A DNA stretch of 64,000 nt from Lonicera japonica (taxonomy: Eukaryota > Streptophyta > Magnoliopsida > Dipsacales > Caprifoliaceae). Both the position numbers and the translations under genes were made by a program. Positions 24,901 through 35,419 of the stretch are shown here, piece after piece. The stretch covers positions 56,781,328 to 56,845,327 of the forward strand of contig CM038464.1 in NCBI GenBank assembly GCA_021464415.1. The letters are read 5' to 3'. The notes beneath the pieces are model-generated. The model saw only the letters and a program-made list of their open reading frames with translations, did no database searches and was not told the DNA's origin. Numbering within the stretch: position 1 is the first letter of the stretch; every line of letters starts with the position of its first letter.

Positions 24901-27609
24901 ACATGGGGTAATACTTGAGTATTGAATTATATTTTTGAAGCTTTGACTAATGAATTTATATAGTAACGCATTGTGAAGTTTACGAGTTGAAGGGAAAATG
25001 AAACATGTGTTAATGAAATCCGAGAATTTATATGGTAGTTCCCCTACAGCTAGGTTAGGTTATGTTGGCGTGGAAAATAATATTTAATTTATATTTACAC
25101 ATTTTTATGTTATTAGGAACTAACGACATCTTTGCCTTTTCTTTTTGAGTAAACGACCCTAATGGCCCTTGAACTATTAGCGAGCGTCACTTTGACCCCT
25201 TCCGTTCACATTTTCCGTTAAGTTGGATAGAAATGGAAGGCATTTTTGTCATTTTAATTAATTTTTTTTAAAAATAAATTTAATTAGATTTTTTATTAAA
25301 AAATTTATTAAAAACAAAATAAAAAAAGAAAGAGAGAAAGAAAGAAAGAAATGGATCTCATCATCCTCCTCACAGATCTCGATCTCATCATCACTGGCGA
25401 ACCTCGACTGGAAGAACGAAATCGTAACAGATCTGGACCGATGAAACGCATGCTCTCTGTCGATGAGATTCGACACTCTATCCACTGCGCCGGTGCAGGA
25501 GGAGAGGATAGAGAAGGAAGAGGAAGAGGAGAGGATGAGTAGAGGGAGAGAGATTTTGGGTCTGTTTTGAAGAATAGAGGGTGAGGGTTTTGAAGAAGAA
25601 AAGAAGAAATGAAGACAACCTTTGGGGGGGAGAGAGATCTTCGTTGGCCGGCGCCGGTGCTGGAGAACATTTCTTTGAGGAAGATGTCTGTATAAATCTG
25701 TTTCTAAATTGAACACACACATATATATATACACATATGTTTATAGATCTAAACAAAACAGATTTACTTCCATTTCAATTCGATTTTACCTCAATATGAT
25801 ATGTAGAGAGAAAATGGGGTTGATGGGGGTAGATATATATGGAGGTGGCGAGAGGGGATGGTCGTCGGAGATGAGGGGTGGAGAGGGGATGGTCGGAGAT
25901 GGTGACAAAGGGGTATACATCTCTCTTCTTTTTTTATTTTTTGTTTTTTAATAAAAAAATTAATTAAATATAGTTTTTTAAAAAATAATTGAAATGGCAA
26001 AAATGCCCTCCATTTCCGTCCAACTTAACGGAAAATGTGGACGGAAGGGCTAAATTGACACTCGCTAATACTTCAAGGGCTAAAGTGGCGCGTTTTTTAA
26101 TTTAGTGGCCAAAGTGACACTAGGCCAATAGTTCAAGGACCATTAGGGTAGTTTACTCTTTCTTTTTTACCTCAAGTTGGCACGTGTTTCATTCTTCCCT
26201 TTGTTTCGTTTCTCTTTCTCCTTTGTTGTACATCCCAATAGTTTTATTGATAATTAGTTTCTACGATGACTATAATTTACCAAGTCTGAATTGCGATGTT
26301 CTAACTAATTTTAATTGCACTGCTAAACTATGAAATAGGTGGTTATTGGCTCCCCTGCTGATCGTGCCGGGATGCAGTGCAAAGATGTTATTGTTCAATG
26401 TAATGGAAAATCGATTAAGGGTTTCTTGAAGGTATATAAATCACCTTTATCACTTCTTACCTGTTTTTTCATTTTCATTTCCTTGTCACATAAAATGCTA
26501 CGTTTGTTTAGTGATCTTAACTCAACCCCGCTTCCCCTCCGTCATCTTTTTCCTTTATCTTTGTGCTGATGATACTCCATTGACAAAACCATCAATTCTT
26601 CCCCAACTCACACCCGTCTCTTTACAACCCTGCGTATGTTTTTATCTCTTTTACTATTGAAAACAAATTTGTTGTTGATATTGGGGGGATTGTATTTGAC
26701 TCTATATCCTTCCTTTTTTGCTTGAGATCTTATAAAGCCTAGAATAGTTTTTCCCGCTCTTCATTTGATTGATTGATTGATTAGCATATACAGGGGTGTT
26801 CTCATCTGTTGGTTTGATCTTGATGAAACATGAAACTTCAAAAAATTTCCCACGGGAAGGGTATATATGTTACTGATTTTTATGGTAATTTTCATCTTTA
26901 TAGAAAAGATTCTCTCCATTCTCTTTTATCTATGGGTGGTGGTAAATATCAAGTCAGACTCCCTTCTGTGTTTGCGGGAGTTCGGAAAAACGCAAGCAAC
27001 GGCAGGGGGATGGTGTTACGTTAATACCATACCAGACGACATAGTATTGTCTGTTGTGTAATAGACTGAATGATGTATCAATATCAGGAGACTGAATGAT
27101 GTATCAATATATCAGGAGTGTTAAGTGAAGATGAAATTGTGAGATTCTTTAGCTTCACCCATAGAGTGAAGTTGAAGGGTTCACTTTAAAGGAACTCGAT
27201 CCCTGACTCTGCCTTTCTTGTTGGACCATTTATTGAAGGGTTTTTGGCTATAAGTTATTCGTCATTTGATATTGAATTGATATTGGTTGGTTGGTTGGAT
27301 CTAATTTTTTATTAATGGTTTCATAATCATCAGTTTTGTCGCAAAATGTTGGATAAGGCTGGAAAGAGTGTGGAAGTCGGCGTGATAAGAAGAGGCTATG
27401 ATGGCATCTTGAAGTTGAATATAGCAGTTGAGGAGTTCACGACGCCAGACAGATTCAACAGGTAACTAATTTTCTCTCTAGTATGTTATTTTCTTTTCTT
27501 TTCTTTATTTATTTTATAATTTATATAGCACATTTTGATTTGCACATTTTATCTTAGTTGGCCACTTCCGGAGGAATATGTTCTGCGGATCCAGAGGTAT
27601 CGAAAGTAG
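18984..27609 (+). CDS. Deg/HtrA-like protein (putative protease Do-like 14 type), catalytically degenerate
   Basis: Nine exons join in phase: 18984-19086, 19185-19331, 20917-21110, 23731-24023, 24402-24462, 24562-24816, 26339-26431, 27334-27461 and 27558-27609 (TAG). All introns are GT..AG. The product is 441 residues: a trypsin-like Deg/HtrA fold, then a PDZ domain (VVIGSPADRAGMQCKDVIVQ, about residues 352-420). The family's catalytic triad is absent. The His motif TAAHVV is ITSASLV, the Asp motif SDIAIV is YNIAIIN, and the Ser motif GNSGGPL is PGVGGPL with Val for Ser. Known plant Do-like 14 relatives show similar degeneration, so this is likely a pseudoprotease with a binding or chaperone-like role (inference). 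Exon 3 carries four copies of an acidic heptad VGSSDED. No clear transit peptide. The gene appears intact with no stops or frameshifts, but expression is unproven. Confidence 0.85.
19332..20916. other. intron 2 of the Deg-like gene, possible retroelement debris
   Basis: Intron of 1,585 bp. A plus-strand frame at 19980-20222 (LWQLCGRYSKKRMQE... EDVWSKIKMVASLW) has the general look of the C-terminal tail of plant LINE-type ORF2 proteins, but it is too short to be sure. Short 'atagttgtcaaaa' repeats occur at 19525-19650. Nothing else recognised. Confidence 0.3.
21014..21100 (+). repeat. in-frame 21-bp repeat, four copies
   Basis: The unit GTTGGATCTTCTGATGAAGA(C) is repeated four times within exon 3 and encodes VGSSDED four times. 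Copies differ only at single bases, so the expansion is recent. It inserts an acidic loop right after the position of the lost catalytic His. Confidence 0.9.
21580..21916 (-). pseudogene. possible LINE ORF2 C-terminal fragment
   Basis: An open minus-strand frame contains VRLRALALAAVVHAWYGKRG followed by a basic, aromatic-rich tail. This resembles the region after the zinc-knuckle-like domain at the end of plant LINE reverse-transcriptase proteins (pattern KLALAAxVYxIWxERN). There are no RT motifs in the fragment, so the assignment is weak. Confidence 0.33.
23255..23605. mobile_element. MITE copy 2 (TGTTTGGTT termini), in intron 3
   Basis: Begins CCCCTGTTTGGTTCAATTTT and ends AACTCAACCAAACAAACCCT, so the ends are inverted. 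It is an opposite-orientation relative of 17305-17665, sharing internal blocks such as TAAAACACCATAACTTTAAA. About 350 bp, no coding capacity. Confidence 0.7.
25147..26158. mobile_element. Mutator-like element (possible Pack-MULE) in intron 6
   Basis: A 1,012-bp element has long terminal inverted repeats of about 110 bp (GAGTAAACGACCCTAATGG at the left, the inverse of CCATTAGGGTAGTTTACTC at the right). It is flanked by a perfect 9-bp duplication TTTCTTTTT (25138-25146 and 26159-26167). Long TIRs plus a 9-bp duplication are the Mutator signature. The interior (25330-25900) is purine-biased and more GC-rich than the surrounding intron, with leader-like (GA)n text and a minus-strand open frame, so it may be captured host sequence. 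No transposase. The host intron is 24817-26338. Confidence 0.85.
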
Positions 27610-29033
27610 AGGAAATCTTGTTTTAGCCGTTGAGGCAAAATTTGAGATATTGCGCTTTTAATTAGTTAAATCTTTTTTTAATTTACTTTTAAGCTCCGTT
27701 TTCTTCTGGAGGATAGATTGCCATTTTGTTTTAGCGAGTTGGTTTGTTTAACTTATCCTTTTTATATAATGCCACTTTGAAGATTTGACTTTTTAAGTAA
27801 TTTGGTCTGAAGCTCAAACATAGTATATATATATTTTCCGAACTTATTGAAATACTTGATTTAAGTTCAATGAATGTAATCTTTTGACGTAAGGATTTAG
27901 AAAATTTGACTTTGAAGTAATCTATAATACAAATAAGGAATTTGCTATTCATTGATTTGACAGCCTAACTTTTACAATCTAAAAATTATAATTGTCCTAG
28001 AGAAATCTAAAGTTTCACTTTATTTGTAAATTTTTGTTTTATTTATAGTTGCTATTTTACTAACTATTTCGTGCCCTTGGGTATGGATATACCATAGTTT
28101 GACTTTTATAGTAAGGATTATGAAAATTTGACGTTAAAACTTTCTCCTCTTTGTGCAATGTCTCAAATGGCATTAAAGATTAAATCTTTCAGGAATGTTT
28201 GATGGTGTGTGAGAATTCGACATTTTATTTAATTGGAAAAAGTTACTGAGTTCTTTGTCATTTTCTATTTTGAATGGAAAGACTTAAAAGAATTAGATTC
28301 TGTGAAAAATAGAAAAAAACAATAGATCCTCATAAACTAGCTGTTTCCAATTGGCATTCAAACAACTCTAATATCGATATTGTTTGTGTGTTTTATTACT
28401 GAGTTCTTTGTCATTTTCTATTTTATGATAACTGTGTACCATTATCAAAGGCTATCTTATCATTTTGAGCAAGATTTGCCGTTTGAACATGATTTGGTTG
28501 ACGTCTTCAGTGGGGGAGGGGGGGGGGGTGGAGGTATGGGGAATATGGGTTCTGTGGAAGGAGGAATACGTGAAACCTCGTGTCAATTTCTTACCAACTT
28601 TATTTGATTATCATCTTCTTCTTGTTCAGAAGCTTCTAATACTTGGAGAAGAATATTGGCAGTGCAAAACTGAATTATTTGAGCATATATGAAACCTTTC
28701 CATGTAATCACACATTATTGAACATTCACAAAACCTTTACATTGAATGCATGCCAATTTCATTTTTTTTAAGGTGGTAAGTTTCTCGGTTCTAACCACAA
28801 ATAATATAACAAATAACAAAGACCCTTTCCAATTTAGGTAAGGCTCAAATCTAGGATCTCCTGGATACAAGAAAGTGCCTTTATCACTAGGCTAACCCAC
28901 TTGTTACTATTTGCATACATTTTTGCTGGCTAATAACACATTTTTTTTCTCACTTATATGTCTAATTAATTAATTAATCACATTTGCCATCTGTAGCTAT
29001 ATATATTCATAAATATTTCAATGGTTAAATGTA
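27610..29033. other. intergenic spacer after the Deg-like gene
   Basis: AT-rich, with a 10-base G run near 28517-28530. No coding region, RNA gene or complete repeat that I can support. Confidence 0.5.
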
Positions 29034-30699
29034 TCAAATTTCATCAGACCAATCACTTAGCTCATTGTCATAGAACAATCCATCGACGATTTGGTCAATT
29101 AGCGAATCGATGAATGTGTAACCAATGGAGAAGATTTGTCTTACCCGACCATGAGCACCGGAGAACAAAGCAAAAATCGATGTGAAAGTTACAGCTCCCA
29201 AGCGCACACCAGCAGCTTCAGCTATGCCTTGTATATCCATATTTCTGGAGAGGGTGTTTCCCGTCACAACCTCTGTTGTCACCGTCCTAGCAAAAACAAC
29301 CTGAAAAGAGATTTCCAATACAATCAGTTGTGGGGAACAAAACTTGTTAAGCTTCGCCAGATTTGGCATATTGATTTTAGAGACATGACTTTCACTATAG
29401 TAGTCAATAGTTTACACTATTTAATAAAAGGCTGAATTTGTAGCTGGTGTGACTCGAATCTGAGTTCATAGTGGAGTCCCAAACTCGTGTGACAAACCTA
29501 TAGTTAGAGGGATTTGTCGTGCGACAAACTAGATTGTTGCACGACAAACCTCCATTTATCGCACGACAAGCTGCTCTGACCTAGACAATCCACTCTCTGA
29601 CACATAAGTCTGTCAGGGACAACACTTCAGCTGTTTGTCGCGCGATACCTGGGTATATGTCGCATGATATTTTCACTTTCGTGGGAAATGTAGCGCGACA
29701 AACTCTCCTGAGCAATATAAATAGGCCAACTCCCCAAGGGTTTAAAGAAGCCAACTTTGCTTGGGAAAAAGACACTTTTTCTCTCAAAAATCTGATTTTT
29801 ACCAAGGTTCTAGTTATTATCATCTAATTCTCGAGGAATCTCCGAGTTCTCAATACTCGACGTCTTGCATTCTATAGTCGAATTCTTGACTATATTTGGA
29901 GAAGAAAAGTTAATATCCGCTGAATTTTATCTTCCGTCGTATTATATTTTCTCTATTTTCTTTTTTTTATATATATATATCATCGGGAAGGTAAATAAAG
30001 TTTATTTTAGTATTTAAATTTATATATCTGTGTACTTGTTTTCATTTATCTATATCTGTTATTTTGTCTTCTTTCTAATTGAATAAGCTTATTGTTAAGT
30101 GACAAATAGTCCATTGTTTTCAAAACCAAAAACCATGATAAAACTGTTTTTACAAAACTAGAAAAAGTAAGTACATTATCATCTAGACAAAACTAAATTT
30201 TCAAAATCAGGAACGATAAAACTTACTTAAGGATTAAAAATTGGGTATGTCCTGTCTCCCATATAGATTGTGATATAACTGATATACTATTCTCAAGAGA
30301 ACAAATCCATATTAAATCAATTTCAATCAAAGCTCGATCTTTTTTCCAAATAATCAAAACTAACATTATTATCTGAGGAAACAATATTATAATATCTTTT
30401 TTGAAATCTCAAAACTATAAACTTTGTCATTAGTATTTCATTTCTTATAAAACAAAAACATCAGATTAAGGAATACAAGACTTTTATCCCCTTCCCTGTT
30501 TCTCCCAAAATCAGGTTTCTTTACACATTTCTCAGAAAGTTCAAGCTCATTTCCATTTAAAAAATTAATAATATCCTCCCCATAATTTGGAGAAATATAT
30601 GTACAAGAATTTATTCCACTAAAAAAATACCTCTCCAGGAGGGAATAGAAGTGGAGCTTCAGTGAGCATGGTTTTATCTATTTCCACCTTGGAAGATTC
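29034..30699 (-). CDS. unidentified minus-strand gene, last two exons
   Basis: Two exons join in phase 0: 30699-30631 (gctgtag acceptor, GAG|gtattt donor, 23 codons) and 29300-29034 (tttcag acceptor, stop TGA at 29036-29034). The reading runs KTMLTEAPLLFPPGE | VVFARTVTTEVVTGNTLSRN, then IAEAAGVRLGAVTFTSIFAL, and ends in an acidic tail YDNELSDWSDEI. A middle segment rich in small and hydrophobic residues could be a membrane helix. A CT-rich leader exon with donor CAG|gtatga at about 31640-31540 may be its 5' UTR. I do not recognise the family. The intron holds a Tat LTR fragment (29490-30528). It may be a functional small gene or a truncated duplicate. Confidence 0.4.
29490..30528 (+). mobile_element. 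Tat-family LTR fragment (family of A and C)
   Basis: This segment aligns throughout with 37480-38520 and, reversed, with 43085-44070. It has the same TGTCGTGCGACA motif array (29513-29700), TATA box (TATAAATA, about 29718), 'ctcgaggaatctccgag' block and 'aagacttttatcccc' block. It lacks the TGTAGACACC start and the CTCACA end, so it is truncated at both sides. It sits in the intron of the unidentified minus-strand gene. Confidence 0.8.
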
Positions 30700-32059
30700 C
30701 TACAGCATTATAGACCTTCATATTAATAATTTAGCACAACGTGAGATTCAAAAAATGGTAATAAGTTAGTCATAGGTACCAAAATCATAAATAAAGTAAG
30801 TGCTAATTTGGTTAAGAGTGAAATGGTTTCATCTAGGTGGAAAAGTAAAATGGTGAAACGTAATTTCACATATTCAAGAAAATGCATCTAATTTGATCCA
30901 CATAACTATAAATTAATTATAAACAGGTAGCCTAATTGTAGATGCACCAAACACAAAGGGACTTTTGATATTATCTTTCTTGGTATTTCAAAGGCAGAGC
31001 ATTTGTGTGGGAATGAAAAATATTCATCACCTGTAGATTAATAATTCTATTTTTTAAGTAACCTTCAGAACAACCAAAACAAACAGATATATGGGTCTGA
31101 CAAGCATTCGAATTGAATAATTACAAATTTGGATCATATTTAACCACATAGTAAGCTTAATTGCCAAATTTTTAGGTGGAATTTCAACTTCAGGAGAATG
31201 CCCCCATTTTTCATTCTCTTTCTACTCTTACTCTATATTTCCTCCATGGCTCCATCAACTCCGCCGCCGACATTTTGCCGGTATCCACCCTTGCCGTGGC
31301 AAATCTAGACCAATACTAGACCTCCCTAAGCTCCACATTTCCCTTCGCTTCATAGCCGCCGACGATGACCCCGACACCCACTTCGCTTATCCAAATCCCA
31401 TTTAAACGAAATATATATATTTCCTTATCTATCTGCACTACCTAATCTTTCTGTACATATATATATATATATATATATTCAATGGTTCAAAGACAGCATC
31501 AAATGAAAGAGAAACGATTAGACAGATTTAGTTCATACCTGACCGTCTAAGGAGTGAGGATGAGAATGCCCTGCGGGGGTGAGCGTGAGCAAGAGAGAGA
31601 GATTGAAAGAGAGAAGGCACTGAGAGTGAGAGACCGGAGACGAGAGTGAGAGACCGGAGACAAGAGAAGAGAAGAGAGAGTGAGGGCACTGTAAGAATGA
31701 GAGACGTCGACGAGAGAAGAGATTTTGTGACTTTGTGCTATGGCCTGTGTGCTTTGTGCTGACTATTTGTGAGAGAGAGGCGGCAGTGCGGCATATATCA
31801 TATAATTAGGTCTTTTGTTTTTTTTTCTTTTTTAAGTTCGGGGCCATTAGGTCTCTTTCAGGTAAACCGAACCCGAACCCGAACCGACCCAAATTATTCG
31901 GTTTCGGTTTTTGCTTTTGCTTTCGGTTTTGGTTTTGCTTTCCGTTCGGAATATTTCGGTTTGTATCGGTTCGGTTCGTTCGTTCGGTTTTCGGATTTTC
32001 GACAACACCCTTAGCCTATGCAAGCCGAAGCCTCCAATACAAATCAACCCAAGAAAAAT
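30700..32059. other. spacer with GA-rich leader-like text and short repeats
   Basis: Contains a (TA)n run at 31455-31480, GA-rich tandem text (31590-31700) and a repetitive 'aacccgaacccgaaccg' / 'cggtttcggttttgg' stretch at 31860-32000. Apart from the possible leader exon of the minus-strand gene near 31540-31640, nothing coding is supported. Confidence 0.4.
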
Positions 32060-32322
32060 AGAAAATTTAGCAACCTGTCCACAACAATAATCAAAAGTCT
32101 TGAACTGCTACGGAATGCCGGACTGATCACTCTACTCAATCCACGCCCGCACTAAACCCCCTTCTAAGTACTTGGAGGATGAATGAGAATTGTTTATACC
32201 ATCAAGCAGCCGACCACGACACATATCATTGTTTAGCCCTCCAACACCGTATTCAAGATCTAATCAAAGTCGGGACCATCCTTGCACCGGGTGGACCAAA
32301 TGTGACCAAAAACCTGTTATAA
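32060..32322 (+). pseudogene. gag C-terminal fragment of Tat element C
   Basis: The frame aligns with residues about 400-480 of element B's Gag: LELLRNAGLI..LNPRPH, then a zinc-knuckle-like MNENCLYHQAADHDTYHC and LALQHRIQDLI, ending at a TAA (32320-32322). Frameshifts lie before 32170. Everything from here through integrase, about 5 kb in B, is missing: the sequence resumes at the post-pol conserved block at 32376. Confidence 0.75.
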
Positions 32323-32375
32323 TGAGTTAGCACGAGGAATGGTTGAAGGCCGCACCTAATTAGTAAAGCAAGCAG

Positions 32376-32505
32376 CACAAACCATTGGAAGAACTACGTA
32401 AACTTGAGCCCCAACTAATCTTTTGTTTTTGAAAAATCAAACGGGGGACGTAGGCAACCTAAGAAGTAACTTCAGGCCCGGTTTACTTATTATAATAAAA
32501 TTATT
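32376..32505 (+). other. post-pol conserved block of element C
   Basis: GAACTACGTAAACTTGAGCC, then GGGGGACGTAGGCAACCTAAG and AGGCCCGGTTTA. The same series follows the integrase stop in B (61104-61185) and in A (reverse strand, 51970-51870). It places the element boundary logic of C and shows that the pol deletion ended just before this block. Confidence 0.75.
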
Positions 32506-33161
32506 TTATTTCACCACTCGAGCTTCATCCATGATTTGGTATGCCAAGACAACACTTGCAAACAGGATGACAATTAGACTTTCTTCCACCAATCGCCAGT
32601 TAGAACAAAAGGATGTTAGCCTGGAGGAGATAAGATAAGCCAAAACCGTGCATAGTTAGATTGTTGAATCAGCCGTTCATGCCACGTACGCTCCATAGGT
32701 AAAGAAATGTGGGGGGTAACAAGCTTGAGTTCTGAGGATACTAGGACATCTCGAGCTTGGGTATTCAAGAAATCAGAATTAGTACGATAGTTGGACTTTT
32801 TATTTGTAATAGAAAACGAAAGAAAGAAATAGGTGTGGGAATGAAGGAAGGAACATGGAGTATTAATAGTAAAAAGTTTTTTGCCAAAAAGACTGCTTCT
32901 GTGTATGCATTGTGCTAATTTTGTTCTTTTGCAGGGGCCTTAGGGTTTGTAACATTGTTACAAATAGAAGGTATGTTTTTCAAAGTTATATATTATTATT
33001 TATACTTGTCACAAAAGAATAATTTTTTTTTCTATTATGAAAAAACCTTTTTACGAAAATATAAATTCCTACAAAAACAGTCTTAAAAAAAGAGATAAAA
33101 AAATTGAACTAACGACTAACATTTTGTCCAAAAGAGTCCCAAAACTATGCAGGAAAGTAAG

Positions 33162-34340
33162 CTAATCTACTCGAGCGCGCTTCGACACACTCTCACTATC
33201 ACCCGAAGTCTCATCGGGAGTAAGGACTACTACTGGAGCCGCATGGGAGGGCCCTGCAACCTAAGAAACCTGAGGAAGACCTGCAGTCCTAGTAGAAGCT
33301 GGGCGTCGGATCACCAAAGATTAAGAACACCTGAAAGCCCTAACTTATGCTCCTCCGAGACACGGTCTGCGTACAAGAAGATATCATAGGATCGTCCGCG
33401 TGTAAGGAAATCTCGACCGCCCTTCAATAATCATGCATGTAGGTGGTGGGATCCTGTCCTACAAGCTGCAACAAGTTTCAGTTGTATAAGGAACGTGTAT
33501 ACATAGCTCGCAAGTCACCCACACGGACCGTAACAGTCTGTCACCACAAAAATAAACTAAATCAGCAAATGAATAATAAAGGCACAAAATAAAAAAAAAT
33601 AAAGAAAGAAAAGAAGATAAGAAAAGAACCTCGTCGTCACGACAACCACCTAGGAAACTAAAGGAATCCTCAGGGAAGGGGATCTCTGGTACCGTATACC
33701 GATGAAGACCTGCGCCAACATACCCAATGTCCTGAGGAAGCAACAGTAAGTCCACTGAAGGGGCAATAGGTCCCACTGGAACAGAAGAAGAACCCCATCC
33801 TCGCACGTCGGATGTAAATGAGGCTGAGAAGACGAAGCATTCATGCCAAGAGATCGAGTCGGAGGGCCCATGGTAGTCGAACGAATTAGGGTCAATGTAG
33901 CAAAATTCCGAACACCGGGAGGATCTACAACAGTCGTCTCTTTCAAAGGAGGGGTCCCACCAGAAAGAGTCGCCACGGACAGCTGGAGGGATCCGCCCAA
34001 GCTGATTATAATCGAAGTTCACCGACTCCCACGACCTCTCCGAGAAAGTACCCCTGCCTCTCTCTGCAGCCTCTTCCCCATCGAAGATAGCTCCCAAGGA
34101 TATGGCAGGGCCAACATAAAACTAAAAAGTCTGTCGCTCCTCTCTAGGCACGGTCTGCGGCGTCGACTCAAGAATAACGGTCGCCCCTCCTCCATCACCA
34201 TCGTTGGGGCCGTCACCACCACCCTCTGCAGCCACACGTGCCACCCTATCCCCTTCGAGATCCTCGTCGTTCACATCTAAAGTAGCGTCCCTCTGATTGG
34301 GGACTGCAGCAGATGACCTGGGATCATCCTCGACAGGCCC
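33162..34340 (-). pseudogene. PMD-type antisense gene, 3' half (element C)
   Basis: Two exons on the minus strand, 34340-33630 and 33537-33162, match the C-terminal part of the PMD gene in element A. Shared blocks are VGAGLHRYTVPEIPFPED..FLGG.RDDE before the donor, and a terminal SGDSESVSKRARVD. Lesions include several stops and at least two frame changes; two TGA codons in the last exon lie where Trp or Arg codons are expected. The N-terminal half with the PMD fold is gone, cut at the junction with the Athila fragment near 34,350. Orientation is opposite to C's gag piece, as in A and B. Confidence 0.75.
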
Positions 34341-34368
34341 GACTGACCCCGGATGTAAGTAGGTTGGA

Positions 34369-35419
34369 CTAGAGCTGTTGAAACGATTGAGAGGGTTTCA
34401 TGGGGTTCCCTTCATAGTTGATACCAGACCAACTGAGGTTGGGGTGGTTCCTCCATGTTGGGTTATATCCATCCCCATACAAATTGCATTTTCCAATTGC
34501 CATGATAGCATTGAAATAAATGTTCAATACCTCTCTACAAGGTGGGATGGTCGGACAGTCACTGATGAGATGACTAAATGTATCGCAAATACTACAAGCT
34601 TGCTCCATGAACTGCTTAGGAGCTGATTCTCCTTTCTTTGTTTCTAAAGATTTAAGTTTCCGGCAAATAGTAGATAGCTTAGCACTAATTTCATTGTTAT
34701 CCTTTAGTTGGTACACACCAGTTGGTGCTACCTTTGCTCTAGTTGTACCTGCTTTAGCACTCGGTTCTCATTCCTAAGAAACTTCAGAAAGCCATTTGAG
34801 ATATCTTTCAGCATCTGTAGGATTATTTCCTAATAATTTCCCATTGCACATTGATTTTACAAACTGACGAGTGGAGGGAACTAGACCATCATAAAAGAAA
34901 CTAACGATTCTCCACTTTTGGGAGTAGTTTTGAATTGCCTTCTTTGAGTTGGAAATCAGATATAAAGGAAAGAATTTATTGAGGAATTGTTTTTGAAGTT
35001 CTTGCCACGAGTTGATGGATCTCGGGCGTAGAGAGATAAACCAAGTCTTAGCTTTATCCTAAAGGGAGAAAGGAAATAACTTCAACTTAATTGTATCTTT
35101 AGAATAGTTCTGGTCAGTGAAAGTGGTACAAACATCCTCAAAATCTTGAATATAAAGATAGGCTTGTACGCTTTCAAACCCATGATAAATGGGTAGAAGT
35201 TGAATCATGCCATTGCGAAAATGAAAATTATTTGCATTATTTGAAAAATTAATACAAGAAGGAGTAGCATTTCTGCCAGGAAGTAGGAGTTCACACAAAG
35301 TAAGATTCAGATTTTGAACTGCTTGATCGACTCAATTATTAACTGCTATGTTAGCTGCTCGTGCTGCTTGTGCTGCTACAAATACGGCTGCTTGTTCTTC
35401 GGCGTTCTGATCAGCCATC
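34369..35419 (-). pseudogene. Athila-type gag fragment
   Basis: From an ATG at 35419-35417 the minus strand encodes an Athila-clade Gag with the landmarks LLPGRNATPSCINF, GMIQLLP..HGFES, YIQDFEDVC and LKLFPFSL. Then come the retrotransposon gag region and a C-terminal YNPTWRNHPNLSW. Several in-frame stops are present (for example just after LKLFPFSL and near 34775), and the reading ends at a junction near 34,365. Protease and pol are absent, so the element is truncated. It is nested in element C. Confidence 0.8.

Noticed and set aside
25258..25756. Overlapping open frames inside the Mutator-like element.
   Set aside because: Low-complexity Ser/Leu/Phe-rich products of GA/CT tracts, with no recognisable domain; kept only as a possible captured leader region.
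28505..28535. G-run that could form a quadruplex.
   Set aside because: A single long homopolymer-like run with no regular G-tract spacing; insufficient support for a functional site.
31860..32010. AACCCG-rich text resembling interstitial telomere repeat.
   Set aside because: The unit is irregular (AACCCG, not AAACCCT) and grades into CGGTTT-type low-complexity sequence.
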